From Piezodorus guildinii (taxonomy: Eukaryota > Arthropoda > Insecta > Hemiptera > Pentatomidae): a stretch of 64,000 bases of DNA. The position numbers and the translations under genes are program-made. Under the pieces are notes generated by a model that worked only from the letters and a program-made list of their open reading frames with translations, was not told where the DNA came from and made no database searches. The stretch spans positions 118,354,936-118,418,935 of the forward strand of contig CM041292.1 in NCBI GenBank assembly GCA_023052935.1, read 5' to 3'. Below, in pieces: positions 55,896 to 64,000 of the stretch. Position 1 is the stretch's first letter; every line of letters starts with the position of its first letter.

Positions 55896-56459
55896 TAATA
55901 CAATACACATGTATACAAAACAAAATAAATAAAAATATATACAAAAGTCACTCATACCTGTATACAACTTTATTGGATTTAGTGTGTTTATATACTGTAT
56001 TGTCTTAAACCACTGGAGTCCTTTTCCAAAAGAATCATGTTTACCGATTCACTATAGTACTAGGTGACATACAAAGGAAGATTAAGTTACCAGCAGATTT
56101 CAATCAAATCAGTAATTATTAATGATTAATTAGACATATCTATCACAGTTATACTATCTAATGTATCTAAGTAATGCATTAGAAATATGATTGAGAATAC
56201 TGAAGGACTGATTACTATTAACGTTGCCAAACAGTATTACACAAAGAGATCCTTGCATAAGGGCACTTAGATGTTGGACTCTCCCGTGGCTCGAGCTTGG
56301 CTGTAATACGACTAACCTTTTCTGGTTCCAAATTGTCGCATTACATTTCTCTCCTCTCTTGTCAAAAATACTATTTTTTTTTTTGGAATTGACATGTTCT
56401 CCAATATCCTATTGGTGTTTATGACAACAATTGGCTGAGCTGATGAGGAAAGTGCCCAA
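55896..56459. other. Unassigned sequence
   Basis: AT-rich; 56220-56360 is more complex but without a domain-bearing frame (66-codon frame at 56224-56424 not recognised). Confidence 0.35.
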
Positions 56460-57115
56460 GGGCGAATGTCCAGTAGGTTAGCTTATTATTGGCCAGACGA
56501 TCGCTGAGCCTTAGCAGGGAAGCTTTTGAGAGGATGAAAATAGAGACTGAGAAGATGGGGTTACGGGTGAACGAGAAGAACACCAAGTTCATTTTAATTA
56601 CAAATCAAAAACATTCAATTTCACACTTTTTCTTACTTTCCATATCTGGAAACTATATTGATGATTAGAGCGAGAATCATTACTATGCATTACACACACT
56701 TTTCAGTATTAAACTCATCAGTAAAAATTTCAAGCTAAGTATTTGGAGACTTTACTCTAAAAAAGGTTTTACAGCCTTAGACAGGTCCAATTGAAAAGAG
56801 TATTCAGGTGGAATTAACTTTCCGATTTGTAAAAGTGATGCACCTCGTATGAAGAAAAATGTGCGTTATACAATGACTTACTTGGAGCAAGTTACGTGAG
56901 GTCCATCGAATAAAGTGGACCGGAAATATACATATAGTAAGTGAGAACAGACCAGCCAAAAAGCTTTTTTAAGTAAAACCTGGAGGAATAAGAGCTCGTT
57001 GAAAACCAAGAGCTATGTAGAGGAGGGGTATTAACGTCCTGTTGGTAGAGTTGAAAATAAGTGGCATCTCCATGACTCAAGCTAGCGCAAAGATTGAGGT
57101 AAAGTCGTTGAGCGG
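56460..57115 (+). pseudogene. Decayed LINE reverse transcriptase C-terminal half
   Basis: EAFERMKIETEKMGLRVNEK followed by NTKFIL is a clear match to the post-YADD region of RTE-type reverse transcriptases (LxxxxxKxGLxINxxKTK). Downstream, ISKNFKLSIWRLYSKKGFTA, EEGY-type debris and ATGACTCAAGCTAGCGC continue toward the C-terminus. Numerous stops. Boundaries approximate. Confidence 0.5.
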
Positions 57116-57229
57116 GCTAAGGACTACTTCATTAGTGTGTAGAGCTAATCGTATAATGTGAATATTAAATTTTATATAAATCATTAAATTACAAATTAAT
57201 AGTAATAGTATTGTAGAAAATTGGTCTCA

Positions 57230-57863
57230 TTTCATATTTTTCTTTATATTCTTTAGCTTTCCGACGGTATATAATACGTTTATATTACTATTCTTGAGTC
57301 CAAAAACACCAAAATTGCAAATTTTTGAACTTTTCTCATTTAGTTGTGTATCAAATTTACTCAACTTGCATATTCAGCTGTCATTTACCAATGCTAACAA
57401 GATGATATGCCTTTTTTTTTTAAATCTACAAAATTAAACGTATGTTAAAGGAAGACAATTTAAAATATTGGAATTTAAGCCCTGCCAGGCTATTTCAATA
57501 AGATTAAAACCTACATAAAATAAAAGCCCATTAAATTTTACATCCATGTATCGAGTTTAATTAAAAACACAACAGCCGTTTTGGGGAAAGTTGTAAAATG
57601 GTCCAAACTACATGGTATAAAGTAGCTCGTTTGGTTAGCTGATTTTGATGAAAAAGTTGCTGTAATATCTCGGGCGTTTAGTTGTCTTGAATATGAAATT
57701 TCGGTTACATACATATTATCGTTTTCGCGCTACACTTACCACACACACACACACACACACTTTTAGCGGGACTTGGTCATTTGAACTCAATGGGAAAATT
57801 TTCACAATCGCAATACCATCTCTTACTGTATATATTTTATGTATAGGTAAGTGAAAGTAAAAG
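57230..57863 (-). mobile_element. Recurrent non-coding element, copy G (minus strand)
   Basis: On the minus strand it starts TTTTACTTTCACTTACCTAT (57863-57844), then GTATTGCGATTGTGAAAATT, GAGTTCAAATGACCAAGTCC, a (GT)n tract of about 20 bp, GAAATTTCATATTCAAGACA, TTATACCATGTAGTTTGGAC and CCGTCGGAAAGCTAAAGAAT, where it stops short of the right terminus. It shows that the family inserts in both orientations. Confidence 0.75.
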
Positions 57864-57988
57864 AATAATAGAGTGAAAGTATGATAGTAAATACGATGTT
57901 TTAATTAAAAGAAGGGAAGTTCATAAAATGACACGTATGGTAACCACAAGGAATATGTCGAAGCCTTCTCTAACTCATCGTCAAGGTT

Positions 57989-58064
57989 TGTTTGTTGATG
58001 GTTAAAAGCGAAAAACTCCGAGGTCATCAACGCCTATAAATTGACTTAAATTAAAGAAATTGCC
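57989..58064 (-). mobile_element. 76-bp I-type LINE 3' tail
   Basis: The minus-strand reading contains AGGCGTTGATGACCTCGGAG and TTTTTCGC followed by a CCATCAACAAACA tail, matching the last bases of the I-type LINE at 15540-15620. Flanked by a 13-bp duplication CATCGTCAAGGTT (57976-57988 and 58065-58077). Confidence 0.75.
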
Positions 58065-58152
58065 CATCGTCAAGGTTATTTTTTTCTCATAGATTTCGAT
58101 CACGCTCAATTGACTAATAAACTGTTCAATGGATTAGGGAAAACTAAAATCC

Positions 58153-58410
58153 ATCGGGGTCACATGTAGCATAGTGGCTAGCGTAAAAGCCTTCTATGCC
58201 CAGTCACGGGTTCAAACCTGCAGGTGGCCCTAGGATTTTTTAATAGGAATAAAAAAAACCTTAATTATGCCGATCCTTTGTGATGTCAGGTACTCGTTAA
58301 AGAACCCCTTCTTAATTAAACATAGATAGACGAAATTTAGGACTCCCACTGTTTCATCGTCTAATTAACCACAATAGTATAAAGAAAGGTTAAATAAATA
58401 AACAAACAAA
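58153..58410 (+). mobile_element. tRNA-derived SINE copy with perfect A and B boxes
   Basis: A-box TAGCATAGTGG and B-box GGTTCAAACC lie about 40 bp apart in the head. Then AGGTGGCCCTAGGATTTTTT, GATGTCAGGTACTCGTTAAA, AAATTTAGGACTCCCACTG and a tail GGTTAAATAAATAAACAAAC. The CTTCGGAGGGGACG stem-loop is partly deleted. No clear target duplication. Confidence 0.8.
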
Positions 58411-59442
58411 CCAGGATTCATCGAATTAGATTTTTATTCTGCTATATCTCTCTGTGAAAAAATCCCACAAAGAATTTTCTATGAAACAGTATGGAGAGGA
58501 AACTATGTAATATTTTTATTTCTTCAATGCAGAGAATATCAACTATTTTTTTTTTCAATATATTTTTATTTTTTGCACTGCAAGGCACAGCTAGATATCT
58601 GGGTTTTGATATCCTCTATTGTATAGCACGGAGGGTAGAGTTACAGTGGAGATCACTTGATGCTATTGGAGCCGATACAAAAGATATGAGAGGGACGCAG
58701 TGGACATCACCTCTAGCCTGGTATCGATTGAGCTAGCAGAGCGGTATCGTTTCATATAGCAGCTAGCAGAGAGTATGCAGTGTTTAATAATCTCTTCAGG
58801 GGGAGTGCTCTGTTAGGCCAATCTAATCCCACCAACCACAGCCCATTCCTACCACCCATCAAATATTCAGGAAAGCTTCCCGCGTAGATTTTTTTTTGTA
58901 CTTTTCTTTTTTTTATTCTTTCCCCCAGAAGCATTAACTCCAACCAGCTCTCTAGATATAAGGGCAATCCGACATGTGTCGAACTGAATACAGACTTTCT
59001 ATCTTCCCCCTATTTTTAACATTTTTCTTTACCACTTTTCTGTTCTTCTTTTATATGTCCCTCATCTTCTACAGTATTCACTATTATTCTGCAATAGCTT
59101 ATTCAGTTATATACAATATAACCAGTGAATACTCCGTTTATTCTATACAACTTTAATAACGACCAAAAGTAATTAGAATCAATTAAAGCCGTGTGTGCAA
59201 TTTACCTATCATGTCTACTACTAAGGTTATATCTAACATATTTGCATATTGTCAAATAACTCCTGACAGGTAGGGATAAAAAATATGAAGAAAAAAAATT
59301 CATAACTAATTCAAAATCGATATATTTATTGGTTTATTCGAAAAGGTTAGAAAGCCACCCTCCAAGTGGAAAAAACGAATTTCTTGGCAGAAGTTATAAT
59401 AGAAAAACATATATCATAGTATATAAAACTAACAAAAATAGG
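58411..59442. other. Unassigned sequence
   Basis: Moderately complex stretches (58590-58980) with open frames on both strands (58491-58736 plus, 58752-58967 minus) but no domain. The 59100-59420 part is AT-rich. The 17-bp left duplication of the next SINE occupies 59426-59442. Confidence 0.35.
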
Positions 59443-59734
59443 GATCACTTATAGCTGGGTGGCTAGCGTAACTGCCTCCCATGCCAAAGGTCACGGGTTC
59501 AAACCCGCAGGTGGTCCTAGGATTTTTTAATGGAAGCAAAAATTCCTTAGTTACGCCGTCCTTCGGAGGGGACGTTAAAAGGTGGTCCCGAGCCTGTGCG
59601 ATGTCAGGTACTCGTTAAAGATCCCTATCCTAATAAAACCTGGATAGGCAAAATTTAGGACTCCCACTGTAGCATCGCCCGATTAGCCATAGGAGCATAA
59701 AGTGACGTTAAATAAATAAATAAAATAAAAAAAT
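59443..59734 (+). mobile_element. tRNA-derived SINE, full-length reference copy with 17-bp target duplication
   Basis: 292 bp flanked by AAACTAACAAAAATAGG (59426-59442 and 59735-59751). The head holds TAGCTGGGTGG (A-box-like) and GGTTCAAACCC (perfect B-box). The body has the stem-loop GTCCTTCGGAGGGGAC, GGTGGTCCCGAGCCTG, GATGTCAGGTACTCGTTAAA and GCATCGCCCGATTAGCC. The tail is GTTAAATAAATAAATAAAAT and further A-rich sequence. This is the youngest SINE here and defines the family ends. Confidence 0.9.
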
Positions 59735-59751
59735 AAACTAACAAAAATAGG

Positions 59752-60764
59752 TAACTAGCTGCAAATAGAAATTAATAAAAAAACAAACAAATACAACACT
59801 GAATCCGGGTAGCTTCATTAATAAAATCGGAGCAGAAATGATATCTCCAGCCGGCAATAGTCAATTTCACACGGAAAAAATCCGATACTTAAAAGTCGGT
59901 TATATTGGTACTTAAATATCAGATATATTTATGCTTGAACTAACTGATCCGACAAATGTTTTGTGCCATGTAAATTATTTGTAACTAATATTTTAGTAGT
60001 TATATAATTTTTTCCTACTCTCCGACTTTATTATTATACTAAATGCAAACTTACGCCTATAACTACAGAAGTCTACATGCTAATAGACTAAAAGCAATGT
60101 ACATATATATTTATATACTTACTCTCTACCCTCCTAGCTCACCGATCATAGTATAAAAAAGATTTTCTTTAAGTTTATCTCAATGTTAAAGCTATCTTAT
60201 CAACTATATTCAACTACCGTCTTGAATTTACCAAAGTTTTATGCTTAGAAACAAAGTATGGTAAACTTCTTGTAAAATATGGAAAAGCCTTAAATGCCGT
60301 AGTTTAATGATTTCTCTCACTGTTTGACATCTATTTTTAAGAGTTTTTTGAACATTCTGAGCTTCTTTTATTTTATCCACAACGAAGCATATTTTTCTAT
60401 TAACCCTAAAATGGAATTGTTGTTTTTTTTCTACCGAACAGCTAAAAAACATTCAAGCATGATACGTGGGAGAAAGGAAAAAAAGTTGCCTTCAATATAA
60501 TTATAATTTATTATAGGAGGCCCGTTTACATTTGAACGTGTTTGATTAAGTTCAACTAAAAATCTTTTAGAGTATGAAAAAAACTTAAAAAACTACACTA
60601 GTAAGACAAAGTGTCTGACAGGTAGGAGGGAGCCAACTCAACAGGTGACAAAGCAACACATCGCGCTTTAACTACAACTCCATTTCCGAGGTTGCAACCA
60701 AGGAGTTTGGAGTTTCTCGGTCTACGTAGAGCATGATTGCTAATTACAGCTTTTTAGATTAACC

Positions 60765-60769
<5 letters not shown>
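59752..60769. other. AT-rich unassigned sequence
   Basis: No element recognised. The minus-strand 74-codon frame at 60228-60452 has no recognisable domain. Confidence 0.4.
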
Positions 60770-60801
<32 letters not shown>

Positions 60802-61294
60802 TGAGATATATTACAATTTGTTTCTATATGAACATTAGTAATAGTGATATATGAACCCATTCACACAATATATACAATGATAAAGTCAAATAAATAAAAT
60901 ATAATATATATACAAAATAAGAAAACAAACAACAACCTATAACTGAGATAAATACAAATAAATGATATATATAGAATTAAATAATAATAAATATAAAAAC
61001 AAAACAAAACAAAACATTAACCTATAATTGAGATAAATAAAAGTTTGCAAATAAACAAACATCATTCAAACAAACATAACTATATACAAAATATACAAGT
61101 GCTATAGAGGGACCCCAGACTGGGCTTTTCCCCCCACTTGTGGAGGAAAAAGCGGAATCCAAAAGATCCTAGACCCTCGCCCTCAGCCGCGTCACTGGTG
61201 TGAATCAGTGGAGGCCGAACTAGGGCGCACTAGCCACAAACATACATTACATGAGTGGAGGATCTGACCAGTGTCAGAACTCCAATTTAAACGT

Positions 61295-63973
61295 TTACAA
61301 TACGTCTCGCGGCCACTGCCGTTTCAATCTTCGAGGAGGATTGTAGGGATGGGTGGTGCTGGATAGGGATTGTGCTAGAGGGTTAGGATGATGAATAAGG
61401 TTCTGATGAAATTTGGAAAATTTGGATGGTACCAGGTCTAAAATAAACGGAATTTTAAGGTCGTGGTGTAGGGTAGAGTTGGTAACGTAATAAGGAGCAT
61501 TAACTATTGTTCGGAGAACTTTGGATTGGAAGGATTGGATGCGTTTGATGTTAGAATGTTTAGCTGCTCCCCACAGTTCAAGTCCGTAGGTCCATATTGG
61601 TTTCAGTACTGTCTTGTATATTAGTAATTTGTTGTCAATTGTAAGATGAGATTTTCTGTTTAGTAGTCTGTATAACTGGCCGAATCTGCGGTTAAGTTCT
61701 TTTCTTTTAAGTCTTGTGTGTGGGTTCCACGTCAGCCTTTTGTCTAGTAAAAAGCCAAGATACCGGACTGTGTCAGAGGAAGGAAGCGGTAGGGAATTGA
61801 AATAAACGGTTGGACAGGATTTGCGTCGAAGAGTGAATGTGACGTGTGAGCACTTGTTTTCGTTCACCTTAATACGCCAAGCGTTACACCAGTCTTCGAC
61901 AAGGGAAAGGTGATTTTGTAAATTAAGCGATGCTGCTTCAGGATCGGAATTGGATGACAAAATGGCGGTATCATCAGCAAATGTTGCCAGAAAGGTATCG
62001 GGATCGGTAGGGATATCGGCGGTGTAGAGGATGTAGAGGACGGGTCCCAAGACGCTGCCTTGAGGAACACCAGCCTCAACAATATAATGTTTGGAAAATT
62101 CTGAGCCACAGCGAACTCGGAAGGAGCGGTTTGATAGATAGGATCGGAGGACTAGGTATAAGGATTGGGGTAAATGGGTTTTGAGCTTAAAGAGCAATCC
62201 CGGGTGCCACACCAGGTCGAAAGCTTGAGATATGTCCAGAAAGGCACCCGAACAATACTCCTTGCACTCAAGGGCAGAGGAAATGTGGTCCACAACTCGG
62301 AGTCCTTGCTGAACCGTGGAATGTTGAGGACGAAATCCGAACTGATGTGAAGGAAAATTTTGAAATTTGGCTAGGATTCGTTTTAGTAGGAGCTTTTCGA
62401 AAATTTTTGAGAGGATCGGAAGTAGGCTGATAGGTCTGTAAGATGACGTGTTGTTAGAAGGTTTGCCTGGTTTTAGGAAAAGGATGATAGTTGAATGTTT
62501 CCATAAAAGAGGAAAATAGGTAGTGCGTAGGATACAGTTATAGAGATATGTAAGGAATGTAATGGCTTTAGGTGGAAGTTGTCTTAAGATTTGAGGAGTA
62601 AGGAGATCGTATCCAGGGGATTTACGGAGAGGAAGCTTTTTAAGAAGATATCTGACCTCAGAGGGATTAACTGCTTTAGGTGGTAAGGAAAGCGGTATTG
62701 GTGATATAAGGAACTCTTCAACTGCCGCCGTATGGGTAGGATTAAGCTCTGGATGAGGAGTAAAAACTTTGGAAAGGTGCTGTGCGAATTCCTCGGCCTT
62801 ATCCTTGTCAGAAGCAGCCCAGGAACTATCACAGCGCCGGAGAGGATGGGAAATGGTGTGGGATTTTAGGATTCTCTTCGTGACATTCCAAAGGGAATTG
62901 TCACGAGTCGAGAGAGAGGAGAGGTAGGTATTGTAGGATTGGGAACGGAAGATCGCCAACTCCCGCTTTAATTTTCTACAAAAAAAGTTATAGGAGCGGC
63001 GATCCTCTGGGTGGCGGGTGCGTTGCCATAATGTTCTGGCTCGGCGTTTGCTGTTGATGAGGTCTGTCAGGTGTTGTGGTAAATGGCTTTTATAAGGAAT
63101 TATTTGGGAGTACTTGGGAGAGGAGGCAGTCCAGGCAGCTTGTTGAATAGCGGTTGTAAAGGAATATACGGCGTCGTCAAGGTCATTTGGGGTTTTCAGA
63201 ATCACTCTGAGGTCAATATCATTAGTGAGGATTTCGCGGAAGAGGTTCCAGTTAACAGGGCCTCTAAGGAATGACGGTGGGATAGGTTTAGGAATAGGTG
63301 TTATGGATACATTTAGAATCAATGGACTATGATCAGAGGATAGTTCATCAAGGCGAGCTATGGAAAAATTAAGAGAGCCTAATCCGCTGTGGATGAAGAA
63401 GTCAAGGATGTCAGGATTACGGTTAGGATCTGTTGGCCAGTAGGTAGGAGAATCGGGAGGTAGGAGATGAAAGCGTCGGGAGTTGAGTGCAGACTGCAAT
63501 GTCCGCCCACGAGAATTGGTGGTTCTAGAACCCCACTGTTGATTCTTGGCATTTAAGTCTGCACCCAAAATGAAGTGATTACCCAAGTAGTTGAGAAAGG
63601 ATTCAAATTGGGCAGAGGAAATGGGATGTTTAGGAGGGCAGTATGCTGATGCGATGATAAGCGGAAAGGAAAATGTTTTGATAACAATGGAAGTTGCTTG
63701 TAGGTAATCGTGGGCGGGAAGTGGGTGTAAGTGATGGGAGAGGGATCGGCGGACTATGACAGCAGAACCGGCATGGGCTTTGCCGTCTGGATGGTCTGTC
63801 CGGTATGTCGTGTATCCTGGTATTTTAAAGTACTGTTTAGTGGTTAGTCTAGTTTCAGTAATGAGTGCAACATCAATGTTTTTGTCTTGCAGTACGGCTG
63901 TAAGTTCGTCAGTGTGAGTTCTAACACCATTCGCATTCCAAAGGAGAATGGATAAGGAATTAGGTGTAGTCAT
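61295..63973 (-). CDS. Jockey-type ORF2: endonuclease and reverse transcriptase (892 aa)
   Basis: Endonuclease residues about 6-222: WNANG (12-16), E40 in LITETRL, D139/N141 in GADLNAK, and SSDHSP with D214/H215. The reverse transcriptase spans about 440-735: SYRPISLLP (511-519), GFRPQHSTVQQ, catalytic FLDISQAFD (D580), AGVPQGSVLGP and FADD (665-668, F for Y). The C-terminus has LTWNPHTRLKR and NPPRRLKRQWPRD. Full length, no stop, all catalytic residues present. The ATG directly abuts the ORF1 stop (TAAATG), so translation probably depends on re-initiation. It is clearly paralogous to, but diverged from, the ORF2 at 7396-10092, with the same domain order and no RNase H. A plausible source of trans-acting activity for truncated relatives. 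Confidence 0.93.
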   Translation of the reverse strand: MTTPNSLSILLWNANGVRTHTDELTAVLQDKNIDVALITETRLTTKQYFKIPGYTTYRTDHPDGKAHAGSAVIVRRSLSHHLHPLPAHDYLQATSIVIKTFSFPLIIASAYCPPKHPISSAQFESFLNYLGNHFILGADLNAKNQQWGSRTTNSRGRTLQSALNSRRFHLLPPDSPTYWPTDPNRNPDILDFFIHSGLGSLNFSIARLDELSSDHSPLILNVSITPIPKPIPPSFLRGPVNWNLFREILTNDIDLRVILKTPNDLDDAVYSFTTAIQQAAWTASSPKYSQIIPYKSHLPQHLTDLINSKRRARTLWQRTRHPEDRRSYNFFCRKLKRELAIFRSQSYNTYLSSLSTRDNSLWNVTKRILKSHTISHPLRRCDSSWAASDKDKAEEFAQHLSKVFTPHPELNPTHTAAVEEFLISPIPLSLPPKAVNPSEVRYLLKKLPLRKSPGYDLLTPQILRQLPPKAITFLTYLYNCILRTTYFPLLWKHSTIILFLKPGKPSNNTSSYRPISLLPILSKIFEKLLLKRILAKFQNFPSHQFGFRPQHSTVQQGLRVVDHISSALECKEYCSGAFLDISQAFDLVWHPGLLFKLKTHLPQSLYLVLRSYLSNRSFRVRCGSEFSKHYIVEAGVPQGSVLGPVLYILYTADIPTDPDTFLATFADDTAILSSNSDPEAASLNLQNHLSLVEDWCNAWRIKVNENKCSHVTFTLRRKSCPTVYFNSLPLPSSDTVRYLGFLLDKRLTWNPHTRLKRKELNRRFGQLYRLLNRKSHLTIDNKLLIYKTVLKPIWTYGLELWGAAKHSNIKRIQSFQSKVLRTIVNAPYYVTNSTLHHDLKIPFILDLVPSKFSKFHQNLIHHPNPLAQSLSSTTHPYNPPRRLKRQWPRDVL

Positions 63974-64000
63974 TTATGGTTTTTTTAAGGCAGGAATGAG
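63974..64000 (-). CDS. End of ORF1 of the second Jockey-type LINE (last 8 codons)
   Basis: Minus-strand codons LIPALKKP then TAA (63976-63974), immediately followed by the ORF2 ATG. Only the frame and position support this; the rest lies outside the window. Confidence 0.5.
   Translation of the reverse strand, partial: LIPALKKP

Larger units (their letters stand above)
60770..64000 (-). mobile_element. Second Jockey-type LINE, 5' end beyond the window
   Basis: From 3' to 5': a 30-bp poly-T (60770-60799, poly-A on the sense strand), a 3' UTR of about 0.5 kb (60800-61294) holding AATATATCTCAATAAA, the intact ORF2 and the last codons of ORF1 at the window edge. Its 3' UTR relatives occur as separate tails at 6835-7080, 10508-10915, 16310-16545 and 55730-55895, so the family has been active repeatedly. 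The right target duplication cannot be seen. Confidence 0.9.

Noticed and set aside
1..64000. A host protein-coding gene, operon or symbiont-derived segment
   Set aside because: No multi-exon structure or recognisable cellular protein was found on either strand; every protein motif recognised belongs to a transposable element.

Overview
The window looks like arthropod, most probably insect, nuclear DNA: AT-rich, with no convincing host gene, rRNA or tRNA, and densely filled with interspersed elements of several generations. The clues are Jockey-type and I-type non-LTR retrotransposons, an RTE-like element, a mariner, a PIF/Harbinger transposon, a Helitron, a Penelope-like element and a tRNA-derived SINE together in 64 kb. 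I cannot name the species. No CRISPR, operon or bacterial gene structure is present. Family names come from protein motifs and termini read by eye; no database was searched.

Layout. 1-5000: a 3' LINE tail, two copies (983-1915, about 2024-2735) of a recurrent roughly 0.7-0.95 kb non-coding element, a decayed LINE end and AT-rich filler. 5000-10915: an orphan ORF, a Jockey fragment broken by a nested LINE, then a recently inserted Jockey element (7263-10491, 16-bp target-site duplication, 898-codon open ORF2) that itself landed in an older LINE 3' UTR. 12690-19608: three more copies of the recurrent element, one hit by an I-type LINE fragment with its own 12-bp duplication, plus Jockey fragments. 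19890-22190: an RTE-like LINE with a 12-bp duplication and two inactivating lesions. 22.3-34.8 kb: AT-rich DNA with unannotated higher-complexity islands, another 5'-truncated LINE (26645-27860), LINE debris, one minus-strand SINE and a large palindrome (32640-32990). 34.8-43.5 kb: two more recurrent elements, a Helitron (38387-39951) carrying two smaller insertions, a SINE and a mariner relic. 46410-49729: a PIF/Harbinger element with a decayed transposase, interrupted by a Penelope-like fragment with a GIY-YIG domain. 50-60 kb: a mariner relic, LINE debris, one more recurrent element and two SINEs. 60770-64000: a second Jockey-type LINE with an open 892-codon ORF2 that runs off the window at its 5' end.

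How the parts interact. The only intact long reading frames are the two Jockey ORF2 proteins (apurinic-type endonuclease plus reverse transcriptase). Both sit directly behind the end of an ORF1, one by a 4-base ATGA overlap, the other by abutting TAA-ATG. These enzymes, or I/RTE-type relatives, probably mobilised the SINEs and the many 5'-truncated tails. The most notable patterns are (i) the recurrent non-coding family, with inverted 14-base termini and an internal GT tract, recalling DINE-1/HINE (Helentron-derived) elements, and (ii) several extremely short retroinsertions of 16-76 bp that keep only a 3' tail and are flanked by clean target-site duplications.
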